A stretch of 10,147 nucleotides of DNA from Gemmatimonadota bacterium (GTDB lineage Bacteria; Gemmatimonadota; Gemmatimonadetes; Longimicrobiales; Gaopeijiaceae). This document shows, piece after piece, positions 1-5,669 of this stretch. Made by a program: the position numbers and the translations under genes. The first letter of the stretch is position 1, and the number at the start of each line of letters is the position of its first letter. The notes under the pieces are model-generated. The model was not told where the DNA came from. It did no database searches and worked only from the letters and a program-made list of their open reading frames with translations. The stretch covers positions 1 through 10,147 of the forward strand of contig JAPOOQ010000312.1 of the NCBI GenBank assembly GCA_026713345.1. Reading direction: 5' to 3'.

Positions 1-215
1 GTCGTCCATGCCGCCGGGACGTGCATGTAGAAGATCCTCTGCACCACCCCCTGGGCCGCCTCCGTGGGCACCCAGAACGCCACCATCCAGTGGACCAGCA
101 GGATCGTCGCGACACCTGCGGCGGCCAGGCCGAAGCCCAGATATGCGAGCCTGCCCCCTCCCCCGTGTCCGATTCGCATGCCGTTCCCGGCCCCCGTGGC
201 CTCCTGTGCGTGCAT
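1..215 (-). CDS. ccmC: CcmC, haem handling/export protein of cytochrome c maturation (N-terminal part, cut by window edge)
   Basis: CcmC is the inner-membrane protein that presents haem to CcmE in System I cytochrome c maturation. The 71 codons visible here read a short Gly-rich cytoplasmic head, a first membrane segment (about residues 24-47, LAYLGFGLAAAGVATILL...), and then the family hallmark VVQRIFYMHVPAAW near residues 58-70, where CcmC/CcsA proteins normally have QRIFYxHVPxAW. The start chosen is ATG at 215; GGAGG at 230-234 (minus strand) lies 14 nt upstream, which is long. An internal ATG at 179 is a possible alternative start. The gene continues beyond position 1. It is host DNA: attL ends just upstream of its start, and the preceding operon gene ccmB lies at the other end of the element. 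Confidence 0.9.
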   Translation of the reverse strand, partial: MHAQEATGAGNGMRIGHGGGGRLAYLGFGLAAAGVATILLVHWMVAFWVPTEAAQGVVQRIFYMHVPAAWT

Positions 216-220
216 GGATT

Positions 221-238
221 GCGGTTACTCCTCCGTAA
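221..238 (-). other. attL, left attachment site
   Basis: The plus-strand sequence GCGGTTACTCCTCCGTAA recurs at 9931-9948 with a single C/T difference. It has the form expected of a tyrosine-recombinase core: arms CGGTTAC (222-228) and GTAACGG (235-241) are inverted repeats at 6 of 7 positions and flank the 6-bp spacer TCCTCC (229-234), the likely crossover region. The ccmC side should be host-derived and the side facing the element element-derived. The site also contains the GGAGG that probably serves ccmC. Confidence 0.85.
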
Positions 239-294
239 CGGAACGGGACCACCTTGCCATCGGCCGACGCCCCTTGACGCCTGGGCATCGCCAT
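221..294 (-). other. Displaced 5' end of the integrase gene (candidate)
   Basis: On the minus strand an ATG at 294, 8 nt after AGAGG, opens a frame beginning MAMPRRQGASADGKVV and running through attL in the frame Tyr-Gly-Gly-Val-Thr. The integrase frame at the other end passes through attR in the same register (Tyr-Gly-Gly-Ile-Thr-Ala). Rejoining the ends at the spacer would give an uninterrupted integrase of about 341 residues, against 306 from the internal start used here. In the integrated state this piece runs out of frame into ccmC and has no evident product. The open frame and register are seen directly; its role is inferred. A second ATG at 288 could also serve. Confidence 0.5.
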
Positions 295-408
295 GATTCC
301 ATCCTCTCCCGTTTCCCCGGGTCACTGACCCGTCGTTCGGACCCGAAACCATTCGGATCCCCCGCAATGTAACGCGGTCGCGCCACCCGCGGGATCCCCC
401 GGCCCTCG
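239..408. other. Non-coding left end of the element
   Basis: These 170 nt lie between attL and the last head gene. They hold the candidate displaced integrase start (294) and a 15-bp palindrome (318-332), but no other gene that I can support. I see no strong hairpin followed by a T-tract, so I cannot place a terminator for the head operon. Any promoter for the cut-off ccmC, or for the integrase in the circular form, would have to lie here. Confidence 0.6.
318..332. repeat. 15-bp palindrome near the left end
   Basis: CGGGTCA and TGACCCG flank one central base. The loop is too short for a good RNA hairpin, so a protein-binding site is more likely, for example an integrase arm site or an operator. 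It lies about 24 nt upstream of the candidate integrase start at 294. No second copy was found at the right end. Confidence 0.45.
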
Positions 409-840
409 TCAGTACCGGCGGATCCGCACCTGCACGCTCCGCCGCAGCCGTCCGGTGGCGATCAGTTTCTGGAGCGTGATGTTCGCCCGGATCATCCCCG
501 CCAGCACCTCGCCCGCGGCCCGGAGGCCCGCGTCGTCGATGGAGAAGTCCGGCCGCATGTGCCGCGTGATCTCGGCAAGGATCGCGGGCCGCGCGGCGAT
601 CATGGCCGTGCGAAAGAAGATCCGTCGCCGCCTGCCCCGGGTCAGCTCGTAGTAGGCGGCCACCCGGCCGGGACGGGACGGGTAGCCCTCCCCCTTCCGG
701 GGATAACGCCCGGCCTCGCGGAAGATCCCCACCTGGACGCGGGTCGCGACCGTCTCCCGGACCTGGGCCTCGACCTCGCGGATGCGGCGCTCCAGCGCGA
801 TCCTCGCGGCCCTCGCAAACCTCGTTCCGGGCACGCTCAT
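409..840 (-). CDS. HK97 gp10-like neck / head-tail completion protein
   Basis: This 143-residue basic protein has the general shape of the HK97 gp10 family, which acts at the head-tail junction. It has an Arg-rich N-terminal helix with RIREVEAQVRETVATRVQVGIF, then a Tyr/Gly/Pro segment (GRYPRKGEGYPSRPG), then a central helix with FFRTAMIAARPAILAEI. The C-terminal half contains AAGEVLAGMIRANI and ends TGRLRRSVQVRIRRY, comparable to the family's C-terminal substrate-like region. The start is ATG at 840, whose ATGA overlaps the stop of the upstream 54-aa gene. It is the last gene of the head operon and the most tail-proximal function encoded. The family call rests on pattern and position only. 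Confidence 0.55.
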   Translation of the reverse strand: MSVPGTRFARAARIALERRIREVEAQVRETVATRVQVGIFREAGRYPRKGEGYPSRPGRVAAYYELTRGRRRRIFFRTAMIAARPAILAEITRHMRPDFSIDDAGLRAAGEVLAGMIRANITLQKLIATGRLRRSVQVRIRRY

Positions 841-1001
841 GCCTCGCGGCCCTCGCGCGCGAACGGGCGGGACCCCGCCGGAATGCGTACCGTCCGACCG
901 TCGCACAGCCTGCGTACCTCGTCGAGCCTGCGTACCTCGTCGCCGTCGCGGGGCGGCCCCAGCACCACGACGATCCCCGCTCGCGGGTTCACCGGGTTCA
1001 C
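837..1001 (-). CDS. Small 54-aa protein between portal and neck gene, unknown function
   Basis: A short frame starts at GTG (1001), which overlaps the portal stop as GTGA, and ends in a TGA that overlaps the next gene's ATG (ATGA at 837-840). This double overlap matches the other junctions of the operon and is the main support for the gene. The product runs from a hydrophobic strand (GIVVVLGPP) through two copies of DEVRRL to a basic tail. It is too short for a typical head-closure protein but occupies the place where one is expected, so it could be a reduced adaptor. A second in-frame GTG lies three codons downstream. Confidence 0.6.
   Translation of the reverse strand: MNPVNPRAGIVVVLGPPRDGDEVRRLDEVRRLCDGRTVRIPAGSRPFAREGREA
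907..942. repeat. 18-bp perfect tandem repeat inside the 54-aa gene
   Basis: AGCCTGCGTACCTCGTCG occurs twice back to back (907-924, 925-942; plus strand). Because 18 is a multiple of three the reading frame is kept, and the repeat encodes DEVRRL twice. This looks like a recent in-frame duplication by slippage in the small head gene. Confidence 0.9.
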
Positions 1002-2068
1002 AGGCCCGCCGCGGCGGCGGCCCGGTCCATGTCCATGCCGCCGCCGGTGAGGGACTGGAACGCCCGCGCCCGGCCCGCGATGTCGCTGGCGGCCAGCTCG
1101 GTGAAGTCGAGCCGGACGGCGGTGCCGAGCTTGGCCGTCAGCTCAGCGGCGATCGTGCGTCCGATCGGCGTGACCCCGGCGTGCAGGAATTGCCGCCACG
1201 CCTCGCGCAACGGGGCCGCCCCGGTCGCGGTGAACAGCATGGGCGGGATCCCGCACGCCGACGCGACGGCCAGCCCCGCCTCGGTGCGCAGCGAGGCCAG
1301 CGCGACCGGCGGGTCCGCTCCGAACCGGGACGGCTTCCAGTCCTGCCGCGGCGCGGCGCTCACGCCCTCGCCCCACCCGGCCGCCGTGGTCTCCGCCAGC
1401 GTCGTCCCGCCCTTCGCCGCCGCCAGGTCCCCGCGCAACTTCTCGACTGTCCCGTCCCCGCCATCGGCGGGCACCGGGAGGACGTGCCCGACCGGGCCGC
1501 CCGATTCCTCGCCCAGCCTCAGCTCGAGGTTTCCCGTCAGGTCTCCGGTCAGCTTCGCGAACTGCATCGGGCCGATCCCGACCTCCGGGCGCGAGGACTC
1601 GCGGCCCCAGACACAGTGCACGACCGCCGCCGCCGGGAGCCAGGCCGTGCCGGACATGGACGCCCCGTAGGCGGTGGACTGGTAGATCCAGTCATCCGGT
1701 TCATCGGGGCCGTGCACGTCCCATTGGCCGGACGGGATCAGGCGGAGGCCGCGAGGCCCGACCCGGATCTCGTGCAGCGACTCGCCCCGCCGGATCAGCT
1801 CCCGCCCGATCAGGGCCAGCACGTCGGGCGTCACGCAGGCCGTACGGGCGTTTTCGGGCGTCACCCGGGCGGAAGCCAGCGCACGGGCCCACAGGCCCGC
1901 ACAGGCCTCCAGCGCGCCCGTCGCGGCGACGTGTCCGCCCTGCCCCTCGGCGTAGGCCAGGAAGTTGGCCAGGATCGCGTCCGAGTATCCCGACTGCTGG
2001 CCGCGGGTCTCCCGTTTGCGGCCCCACAGGCGGCCCCAGAGGCCGGACGTCCTCCCGGCCCGGCTCAT
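998..2068 (-). CDS. HK97-type phage portal protein
   Basis: Portal proteins form the 12-subunit ring at one capsid vertex through which terminase pumps DNA and to which the neck attaches. The 356-residue product shows family-like blocks: GALEACAGLWARALASA near the N-terminus, then GESLHEIRV..GLRLIPSGQW, VVHCVWGRES..PEVGIGPM, and a C-terminal stretch with RTEAGLAVASACGIPPMLF followed by REAWRQFLHAGVTPI and a final VRLDFTEL segment. It is somewhat shorter than many HK97 portals (about 380-420 residues). The start is ATG at 2068, whose ATGA overlaps the connector stop; a longer upstream frame runs against the connector gene and is rejected. Its position after the capsid and protease genes is unusual. 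Confidence 0.85.
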   Translation of the reverse strand: MSRAGRTSGLWGRLWGRKRETRGQQSGYSDAILANFLAYAEGQGGHVAATGALEACAGLWARALASARVTPENARTACVTPDVLALIGRELIRRGESLHEIRVGPRGLRLIPSGQWDVHGPDEPDDWIYQSTAYGASMSGTAWLPAAAVVHCVWGRESSRPEVGIGPMQFAKLTGDLTGNLELRLGEESGGPVGHVLPVPADGGDGTVEKLRGDLAAAKGGTTLAETTAAGWGEGVSAAPRQDWKPSRFGADPPVALASLRTEAGLAVASACGIPPMLFTATGAAPLREAWRQFLHAGVTPIGRTIAAELTAKLGTAVRLDFTELAASDIAGRARAFQSLTGGGMDMDRAAAAAGL

Positions 2069-2424
2069 CCGATCACCCCCGCCCGGCGCACCTTCCAGGG
2101 GGCTAGGACGGCCATCGCGCCGGAGTGCCTGAGCGCCGCCAACTGCCCCGGCGCATACTCCGCCCGGCGTTGCCCGGCGGCCTCCGCCGCCAGGTTCTCG
2201 CGGGGGGCCTCGGCAAGGTATCCCGCGCACCGGAGGATGGCCTCCTTGAGCACGACGTCGGGCGCGTCCGGGCACCAGCGGCAGACGAGATGCGCGGCCA
2301 CCTCGACGACCCGGTCCAGCTCGCGGTCGTGGCCGGTCTGGAACAGCTCGATCTCCGGGCGGGCCGCATCGACCAGCGCGGCCACGCCGCCCAGCGTTTC
2401 AATGCGTTCGGCGACGGGGCTCAT
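2065..2424 (-). CDS. Head-tail connector protein (HK97 gp6-like)
   Basis: A 119-residue, mostly helical protein. The central block VVEVAAHLVCRWCPDAPDVV and KEAILRCAGYLAEAP, followed by LAALRHSGAMAVLAPWKVRRAG near the C-terminus, resembles gp6-like connector proteins, in which a Leu-Arg-x-Ser-Gly-Ala segment precedes an APW-x-x-RRAG ending. Such proteins form the ring beneath the portal and receive the tail or adaptor. The start (ATG 2424) overlaps the upstream gene's stop by 4 nt and the stop overlaps the portal start by 4 nt, so the three are probably translationally coupled. The gene precedes portal, whereas in HK97-like phages connectors follow the capsid gene. Confidence 0.7.
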   Translation of the reverse strand: MSPVAERIETLGGVAALVDAARPEIELFQTGHDRELDRVVEVAAHLVCRWCPDAPDVVLKEAILRCAGYLAEAPRENLAAEAAGQRRAEYAPGQLAALRHSGAMAVLAPWKVRRAGVIG

Positions 2425-2738
2425 GAAGTGGTCTCCTCGACGAGGACCATGACGCCTTCGGCGCCGGACTCGGACTCAAGCCGAACCGTTGCAGCACTGC
2501 GCGGGAGCTGGACCAACAACAGCCCCTCGTCCGCCGCCAGCGTCACGAAGGACCCCGGGACCGGGGCGAATGCCTCCCCGTCCGCGCTCAGGTATACGCC
2601 CACCGACCCGGCCGTCGAACCGTTGGTGATGGTGAGCAGCGGGTCAGCCAGCGGCACCGTCGTGAACTCGTAGTCCTCATGGGTCCCCGCCGCGACGGAC
2701 AGGGTGACGATTCGGCGGGTCCACTTTCGGCAACTCAT
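2421..2738 (-). CDS. Small beta-rich protein of the head operon, unknown function
   Basis: The 105-residue product has a short basic head (MSCRKWTRR) and then alternating hydrophobic strands rich in Val, Thr, Gly and Ser (for example VGVYLSADGEAF, GLLLVQLPRSAATVRLES, GVMVLVEETTS). This suggests an all-beta fold. A capsid decoration or accessory connector role would fit the location between protease and connector, but no family is recognised. The start chosen is ATG 2738, overlapping the protease stop as ATGA, with GGAGG 8 nt upstream; a GTG two codons earlier is less likely. Confidence 0.7.
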   Translation of the reverse strand: MSCRKWTRRIVTLSVAAGTHEDYEFTTVPLADPLLTITNGSTAGSVGVYLSADGEAFAPVPGSFVTLAADEGLLLVQLPRSAATVRLESESGAEGVMVLVEETTS

Positions 2739-3661
2739 AGCCACAGCCTCCGGCGTTGTTCGGGCGTCTCGCTCGCGGCGGTCGCGAGGACCACCGCCTC
2801 CAGTCCGCGGTCATGCCCGGGCACGGCTCGGATCAGCACCGTATTGAACCGGGCCTCGGTGACGACCGCCGTATCACCCTCGCGGTGCCAAGTAGAACGC
2901 TTGCCGTCCCACAGCGGCCGGGCGACCACCTTCTCCCCGGACTCGACAAGCGACCGCAGGTCACGCGCCGCCGCCGTGTCGAGCAACTCCGCCTCGATCC
3001 GCAGTCCATCGTCGGACGCCAGCCGCAGGGTCCCCGTACGGGTCGAACTGACCACCGAGTCCGCGCCCCTGGTCACGGCAACCACGTCGGCGTCCTCGAT
3101 GTCGTCGAACGCGTCCTCGGTGAACCGCACGGAGCGGACCCCCTTGCCGCCCGGTCCGGCCGTCCCGGCGCACCGGCAATCCATCTTCCGATTCTTCCGC
3201 ACCTTGCCCGACAGCTTGAAGCCGCCGCCGCCCAACCGCCGCCGGACCTCCGCCGACGTGACGTCGAACTCCGGATCCGCAACGAGCGCCGCGTCCGGCA
3301 CGAAGGCCCGCAGGATCTCCCGCACCCCGCCCCTGGTGGTCCGTTCCTCCAGGCTGTGGAACTCGACACTCATGAAGCGCCGCCCACCCTCGACGGCCTC
3401 GCGGATCGCCACGGTGGCGGGCGCCTTCACCGTGATCCGCCCGTCCGGCTCGCGCGAAGGCATGGCCCGGACCTCGGGGGCCTGCCGGTGCGCGGTGAGG
3501 ATCCCCACGCCCTCGGCCGGCCACTCGACAGCGCCGGGCGCGAACACCTCCGCCCGGCCACCGCTCGCGGCGCGTCCCTCCTGGATCAGGACCCCGTGAA
3601 GGTGGCGTCCGTCCTCGGCGGCCCGGATCTCGACGGCCGCCCCGGTCAGGCGGCCCCTCAT
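2735..3661 (-). CDS. HK97-family prohead protease with a second, apparently inactive protease-like domain
   Basis: The maturation protease cleaves the capsid delta domain and itself inside the prohead. At 308 residues this product is well above the usual 180-230. The N-terminal domain (about 1-140) has the family start GRAEVFAPGAVEW, the likely catalytic His58 in ILTAHRQAP and Ser98 in RFMSVEFHSLEE. A basic Cys-containing linker follows (about 150-172, RKNRKMDCRCAG). The C-terminal part (about 175-293) repeats the pattern: RFTEDAFDDIEDADVVAV, TRTGTLRL, a GLRIEAELLDT strand and EKVVARPLW. It has Arg/Thr and Ala where His and Ser would be. The start overlaps the capsid stop by 1 nt (TGATG). The N-domain assignment is firm by pattern; the duplication is my alignment by eye. 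Confidence 0.8.
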   Translation of the reverse strand: MRGRLTGAAVEIRAAEDGRHLHGVLIQEGRAASGGRAEVFAPGAVEWPAEGVGILTAHRQAPEVRAMPSREPDGRITVKAPATVAIREAVEGGRRFMSVEFHSLEERTTRGGVREILRAFVPDAALVADPEFDVTSAEVRRRLGGGGFKLSGKVRKNRKMDCRCAGTAGPGGKGVRSVRFTEDAFDDIEDADVVAVTRGADSVVSSTRTGTLRLASDDGLRIEAELLDTAAARDLRSLVESGEKVVARPLWDGKRSTWHREGDTAVVTEARFNTVLIRAVPGHDRGLEAVVLATAASETPEQRRRLWL

Positions 3662-4914
3662 CAGGCGACCTTGAAGGCCACCTGCGAGTAGGCCCCCGGC
3701 TGCACGACGATCACGTCCCCGAGCAGGACGTGCAGGGTGAAGTACCGCTCGCCCTTCCCGCTACCGGAGTACACGTCGTCCACCCCGATCCGGCCCCAGT
3801 GCGGGCACACGGCGGTGCGCATCCCGCTCCGGCCCATCCTGTAGAGGATCGCTTGCGCAATAGTGGAAGCCGTCGCTGGCATCCGGTTGTTGGTCCAGAA
3901 CCCGCCCGTCCGTTCCATGGCATAGGCCGCGGCCGACATCTCGCCCTTGTAGTTGGTCGCGGACTGGAAGGTCCGCGCGGCCAGCTTCATGGTGTCCGGG
4001 TTGACGACGATCCCCACGTCCTTGAGCGTCGAAGCCCACAGCCCGTCGATCCCGCCGGCGTGCGCCCCGGCGAAGGCGTCGAAAGTCGCGACGTCGGTCG
4101 GGTCGGACGGGTCCGTCAATCTCAGGAACAGCCCGCGCAGGTCGTCGTTCGTGCCGTCGCCATTGAGGCCCTGGTCGTCCAGCTCGGCGCTCAACGCCAT
4201 CGACAGGTTCTCCCGCAGCGCCGACTCGAAATTGGCCTGTCCCACCGCCGCGATGTCCTCCAACGTCAACTCAAGCCGAGCACTCACGCGCTTCGGGGTC
4301 GCCGTCGTCACGGTGAAGGTCGCGGCGGTGGCCGGTGCGTCGGCCGACTTCGCCACGGCGTCCGCAGCGGTTGCCGAGGCGATTGTCGCGCTGGCGTACG
4401 TCCCACTCATCACCCTCGGCATCTCCACCCCGAGACGGGGCAGGATCGACGGCGCGAAGACGTGCGGGCGGATGCGGTCCAGGTTCACGCCGACGGTTCC
4501 GGGCGCGTCCGTCACGGCGCGCTCCTCCGGAGTCGTCGTGTCCCACAGCTCCAGCGGGATCCCGTCCTCGATTCCGGCGGCGTCCATCAGCTCGGCCTCG
4601 GCCCCCTGCACGAGCCCGCCCCGTAGCGCGGCCTTGAGATAGCGACCCAGGCTGGCCTTGCTCCGCAGCTCCAGCCGCTCCCGGGTCTCCCGGTCGGGGC
4701 TGGCCGCGGCCTCCGCCTTGCGCTTCTCCACCTCGTCGGCCTCGGTGACCGTCGCCACCCGCCACCTCACCTCGATGTCGCGAAACTCGGTCGTCAGCTT
4801 TTCCGCCTCCGCCCGAACCTCGTCCGTGAAGTCGTCGCCCTCCAAGCCGCTGATTTCGTTCAGCCGCTGGCGAACCTCGGAGCGCCTCAGCTCCAGCTCT
4901 TGTGCCTTCGTCAT
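3661..4914 (-). CDS. HK97-fold major capsid protein
   Basis: The 417-residue product has the organisation of an HK97-type capsid precursor. Residues 1-50 form a charged heptad-like coiled coil (delta/scaffold domain: ELELRRSEVRQRLNEI, DEVRAEAEKLTTEFRDIEVR). A linker of about 70-118 follows, containing the probable protease cleavage zone near RSKASLGRYLKAALRGG. The shell domain starts with IRPHVFAPSILPRLGV. The segment RVSARLELTLEDIA and the later NRMPATASTIAQAILYRMG with a C-terminal DVIVVQPGAYSQVAFKVA are typical of the fold's P and A domains. AGGAGG lies 9 nt before ATG 4914. The gene follows the unknown 135-aa gene by 14 nt and is followed by the protease with a 1-nt overlap. Confidence 0.92.
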   Translation of the reverse strand: MTKAQELELRRSEVRQRLNEISGLEGDDFTDEVRAEAEKLTTEFRDIEVRWRVATVTEADEVEKRKAEAAASPDRETRERLELRSKASLGRYLKAALRGGLVQGAEAELMDAAGIEDGIPLELWDTTTPEERAVTDAPGTVGVNLDRIRPHVFAPSILPRLGVEMPRVMSGTYASATIASATAADAVAKSADAPATAATFTVTTATPKRVSARLELTLEDIAAVGQANFESALRENLSMALSAELDDQGLNGDGTNDDLRGLFLRLTDPSDPTDVATFDAFAGAHAGGIDGLWASTLKDVGIVVNPDTMKLAARTFQSATNYKGEMSAAAYAMERTGGFWTNNRMPATASTIAQAILYRMGRSGMRTAVCPHWGRIGVDDVYSGSGKGERYFTLHVLLGDVIVVQPGAYSQVAFKVA

Positions 4915-4928
4915 GATTGTGGCCCTCC

Positions 4929-5336
4929 TCAGGCCTCGATTAGATCCTCGACATGGGCCAGCCCCCGCGGGGCGCGATCGACTACCCGGACACTGCCCTC
5001 GCCCAGCGTGAACCTCCTCGTCGCCGCCTCACCCTCGACGTCGACGATCACGGCCTCACGGCTCACCGACACCCGCACCGGGTCCTCCAGCAGCGACCGC
5101 AGAATCACCCGCAGCGCCTCCGCCGTGTTCTGGCGCGTCCGCTCCTCCAGCAACTCGAACAGCGCCTTCGTGCTGACCGTTATCCGCTGGTCGTCCTCGC
5201 GGTCGACCAGCCCCAGCGTGGTGACCACCGCGGTCGCCAGCGCGCGCTTGACGGACACGGGTCCGGAGACGCCGCCCAGCAGGTGACGGAGCCGCTTCAC
5301 CGGATCCTCCCGCGCCGACGGCGGCGCGACGCTCAT
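4929..5336 (-). CDS. Unknown 135-aa protein between HNH nuclease and capsid genes
   Basis: I do not recognise a family. The protein has a basic helical N-terminal third (DPVKRLRHLLGG..VKRALATAVV), a middle with RITVSTKALFELLEERTRQNTAEAL and RVILRSLLED, and a beta-rich C-terminus with alternating Val/Arg strands (RVSVSREAVIVDVEGE, SVRVVDRAP). The start chosen is ATG 5336 because AGGGG lies 7 nt upstream; an ATG six codons earlier (5354) has no visible ribosome binding site. It stands 48 nt after the HNH gene and 14 nt before the capsid gene. A scaffold-helper or capsid-size role is conceivable from position alone. Confidence 0.7.
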   Translation of the reverse strand: MSVAPPSAREDPVKRLRHLLGGVSGPVSVKRALATAVVTTLGLVDREDDQRITVSTKALFELLEERTRQNTAEALRVILRSLLEDPVRVSVSREAVIVDVEGEAATRRFTLGEGSVRVVDRAPRGLAHVEDLIEA

Positions 5337-5384
5337 TCGTTGTCCCCTGGCCATCGCTGAGGATACCGCCGACCGGAAGCCCCC

Positions 5385-5669
5385 TCATTCTGCGCGGGAA
5401 TCCGGGGGGGCCAGCTCGCCCACAAGACGCCGCCACGCCTTCGCGCCGGGCCGGTCCGGCCGCCGGTGCTCCCTCAGGTGACACCGGCGGCACAGCGCCG
5501 CCAGGTTCGCGAGGTCGTTGCCGCCACCGGCCCACAGCGGCCGAACGTGGTGGCACTCCAGACGGCCCGCCCGCCCGCACTTCGTGCAGCGCCAGCCGTC
5601 GCGATCGAACACGGCGCGCCGGATCCGCGCCCAACCGCGGGGCCGCCCGCCGGGCCGGTGCCAGCTCAC
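5385..5669 (-). CDS. HNH endonuclease, probable packaging partner of terminase
   Basis: This 94-residue protein is a small HNH nuclease. Cys28-x2-Cys31 and Cys60-x2-Cys63 form the zinc site. The ββα-metal core contains LECHHVRPLW (His40, His41), Asn55 in GGGNDLANLAALC, and His64/His68 in RRCHLREH. Phage HNH proteins encoded next to terminase, such as HK97 gp74, stimulate terminase cutting at cos sites, and cf-PICIs carry one for the same purpose. Its GTG start (5669) overlaps the large-terminase stop as GTGA, which supports coupled expression. Its presence points to cos-type rather than headful packaging. Confidence 0.85.
   Translation of the reverse strand: MSWHRPGGRPRGWARIRRAVFDRDGWRCTKCGRAGRLECHHVRPLWAGGGNDLANLAALCRRCHLREHRRPDRPGAKAWRRLVGELAPPDSRAE

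Noticed and set aside
8..372. Three plus-strand open frames at the left edge
   Set aside because: They lie antisense to ccmC and across attL, are Pro/Arg-rich, and have no ribosome binding site or recognisable domain.
782..2452. Long plus-strand open frame of 556 codons across the portal and connector genes
   Set aside because: It is an antisense shadow in GC-rich DNA, with Arg/Gly/Pro-rich low-complexity composition and no ribosome binding site, while the minus-strand genes beneath it match known families and overlap neatly.
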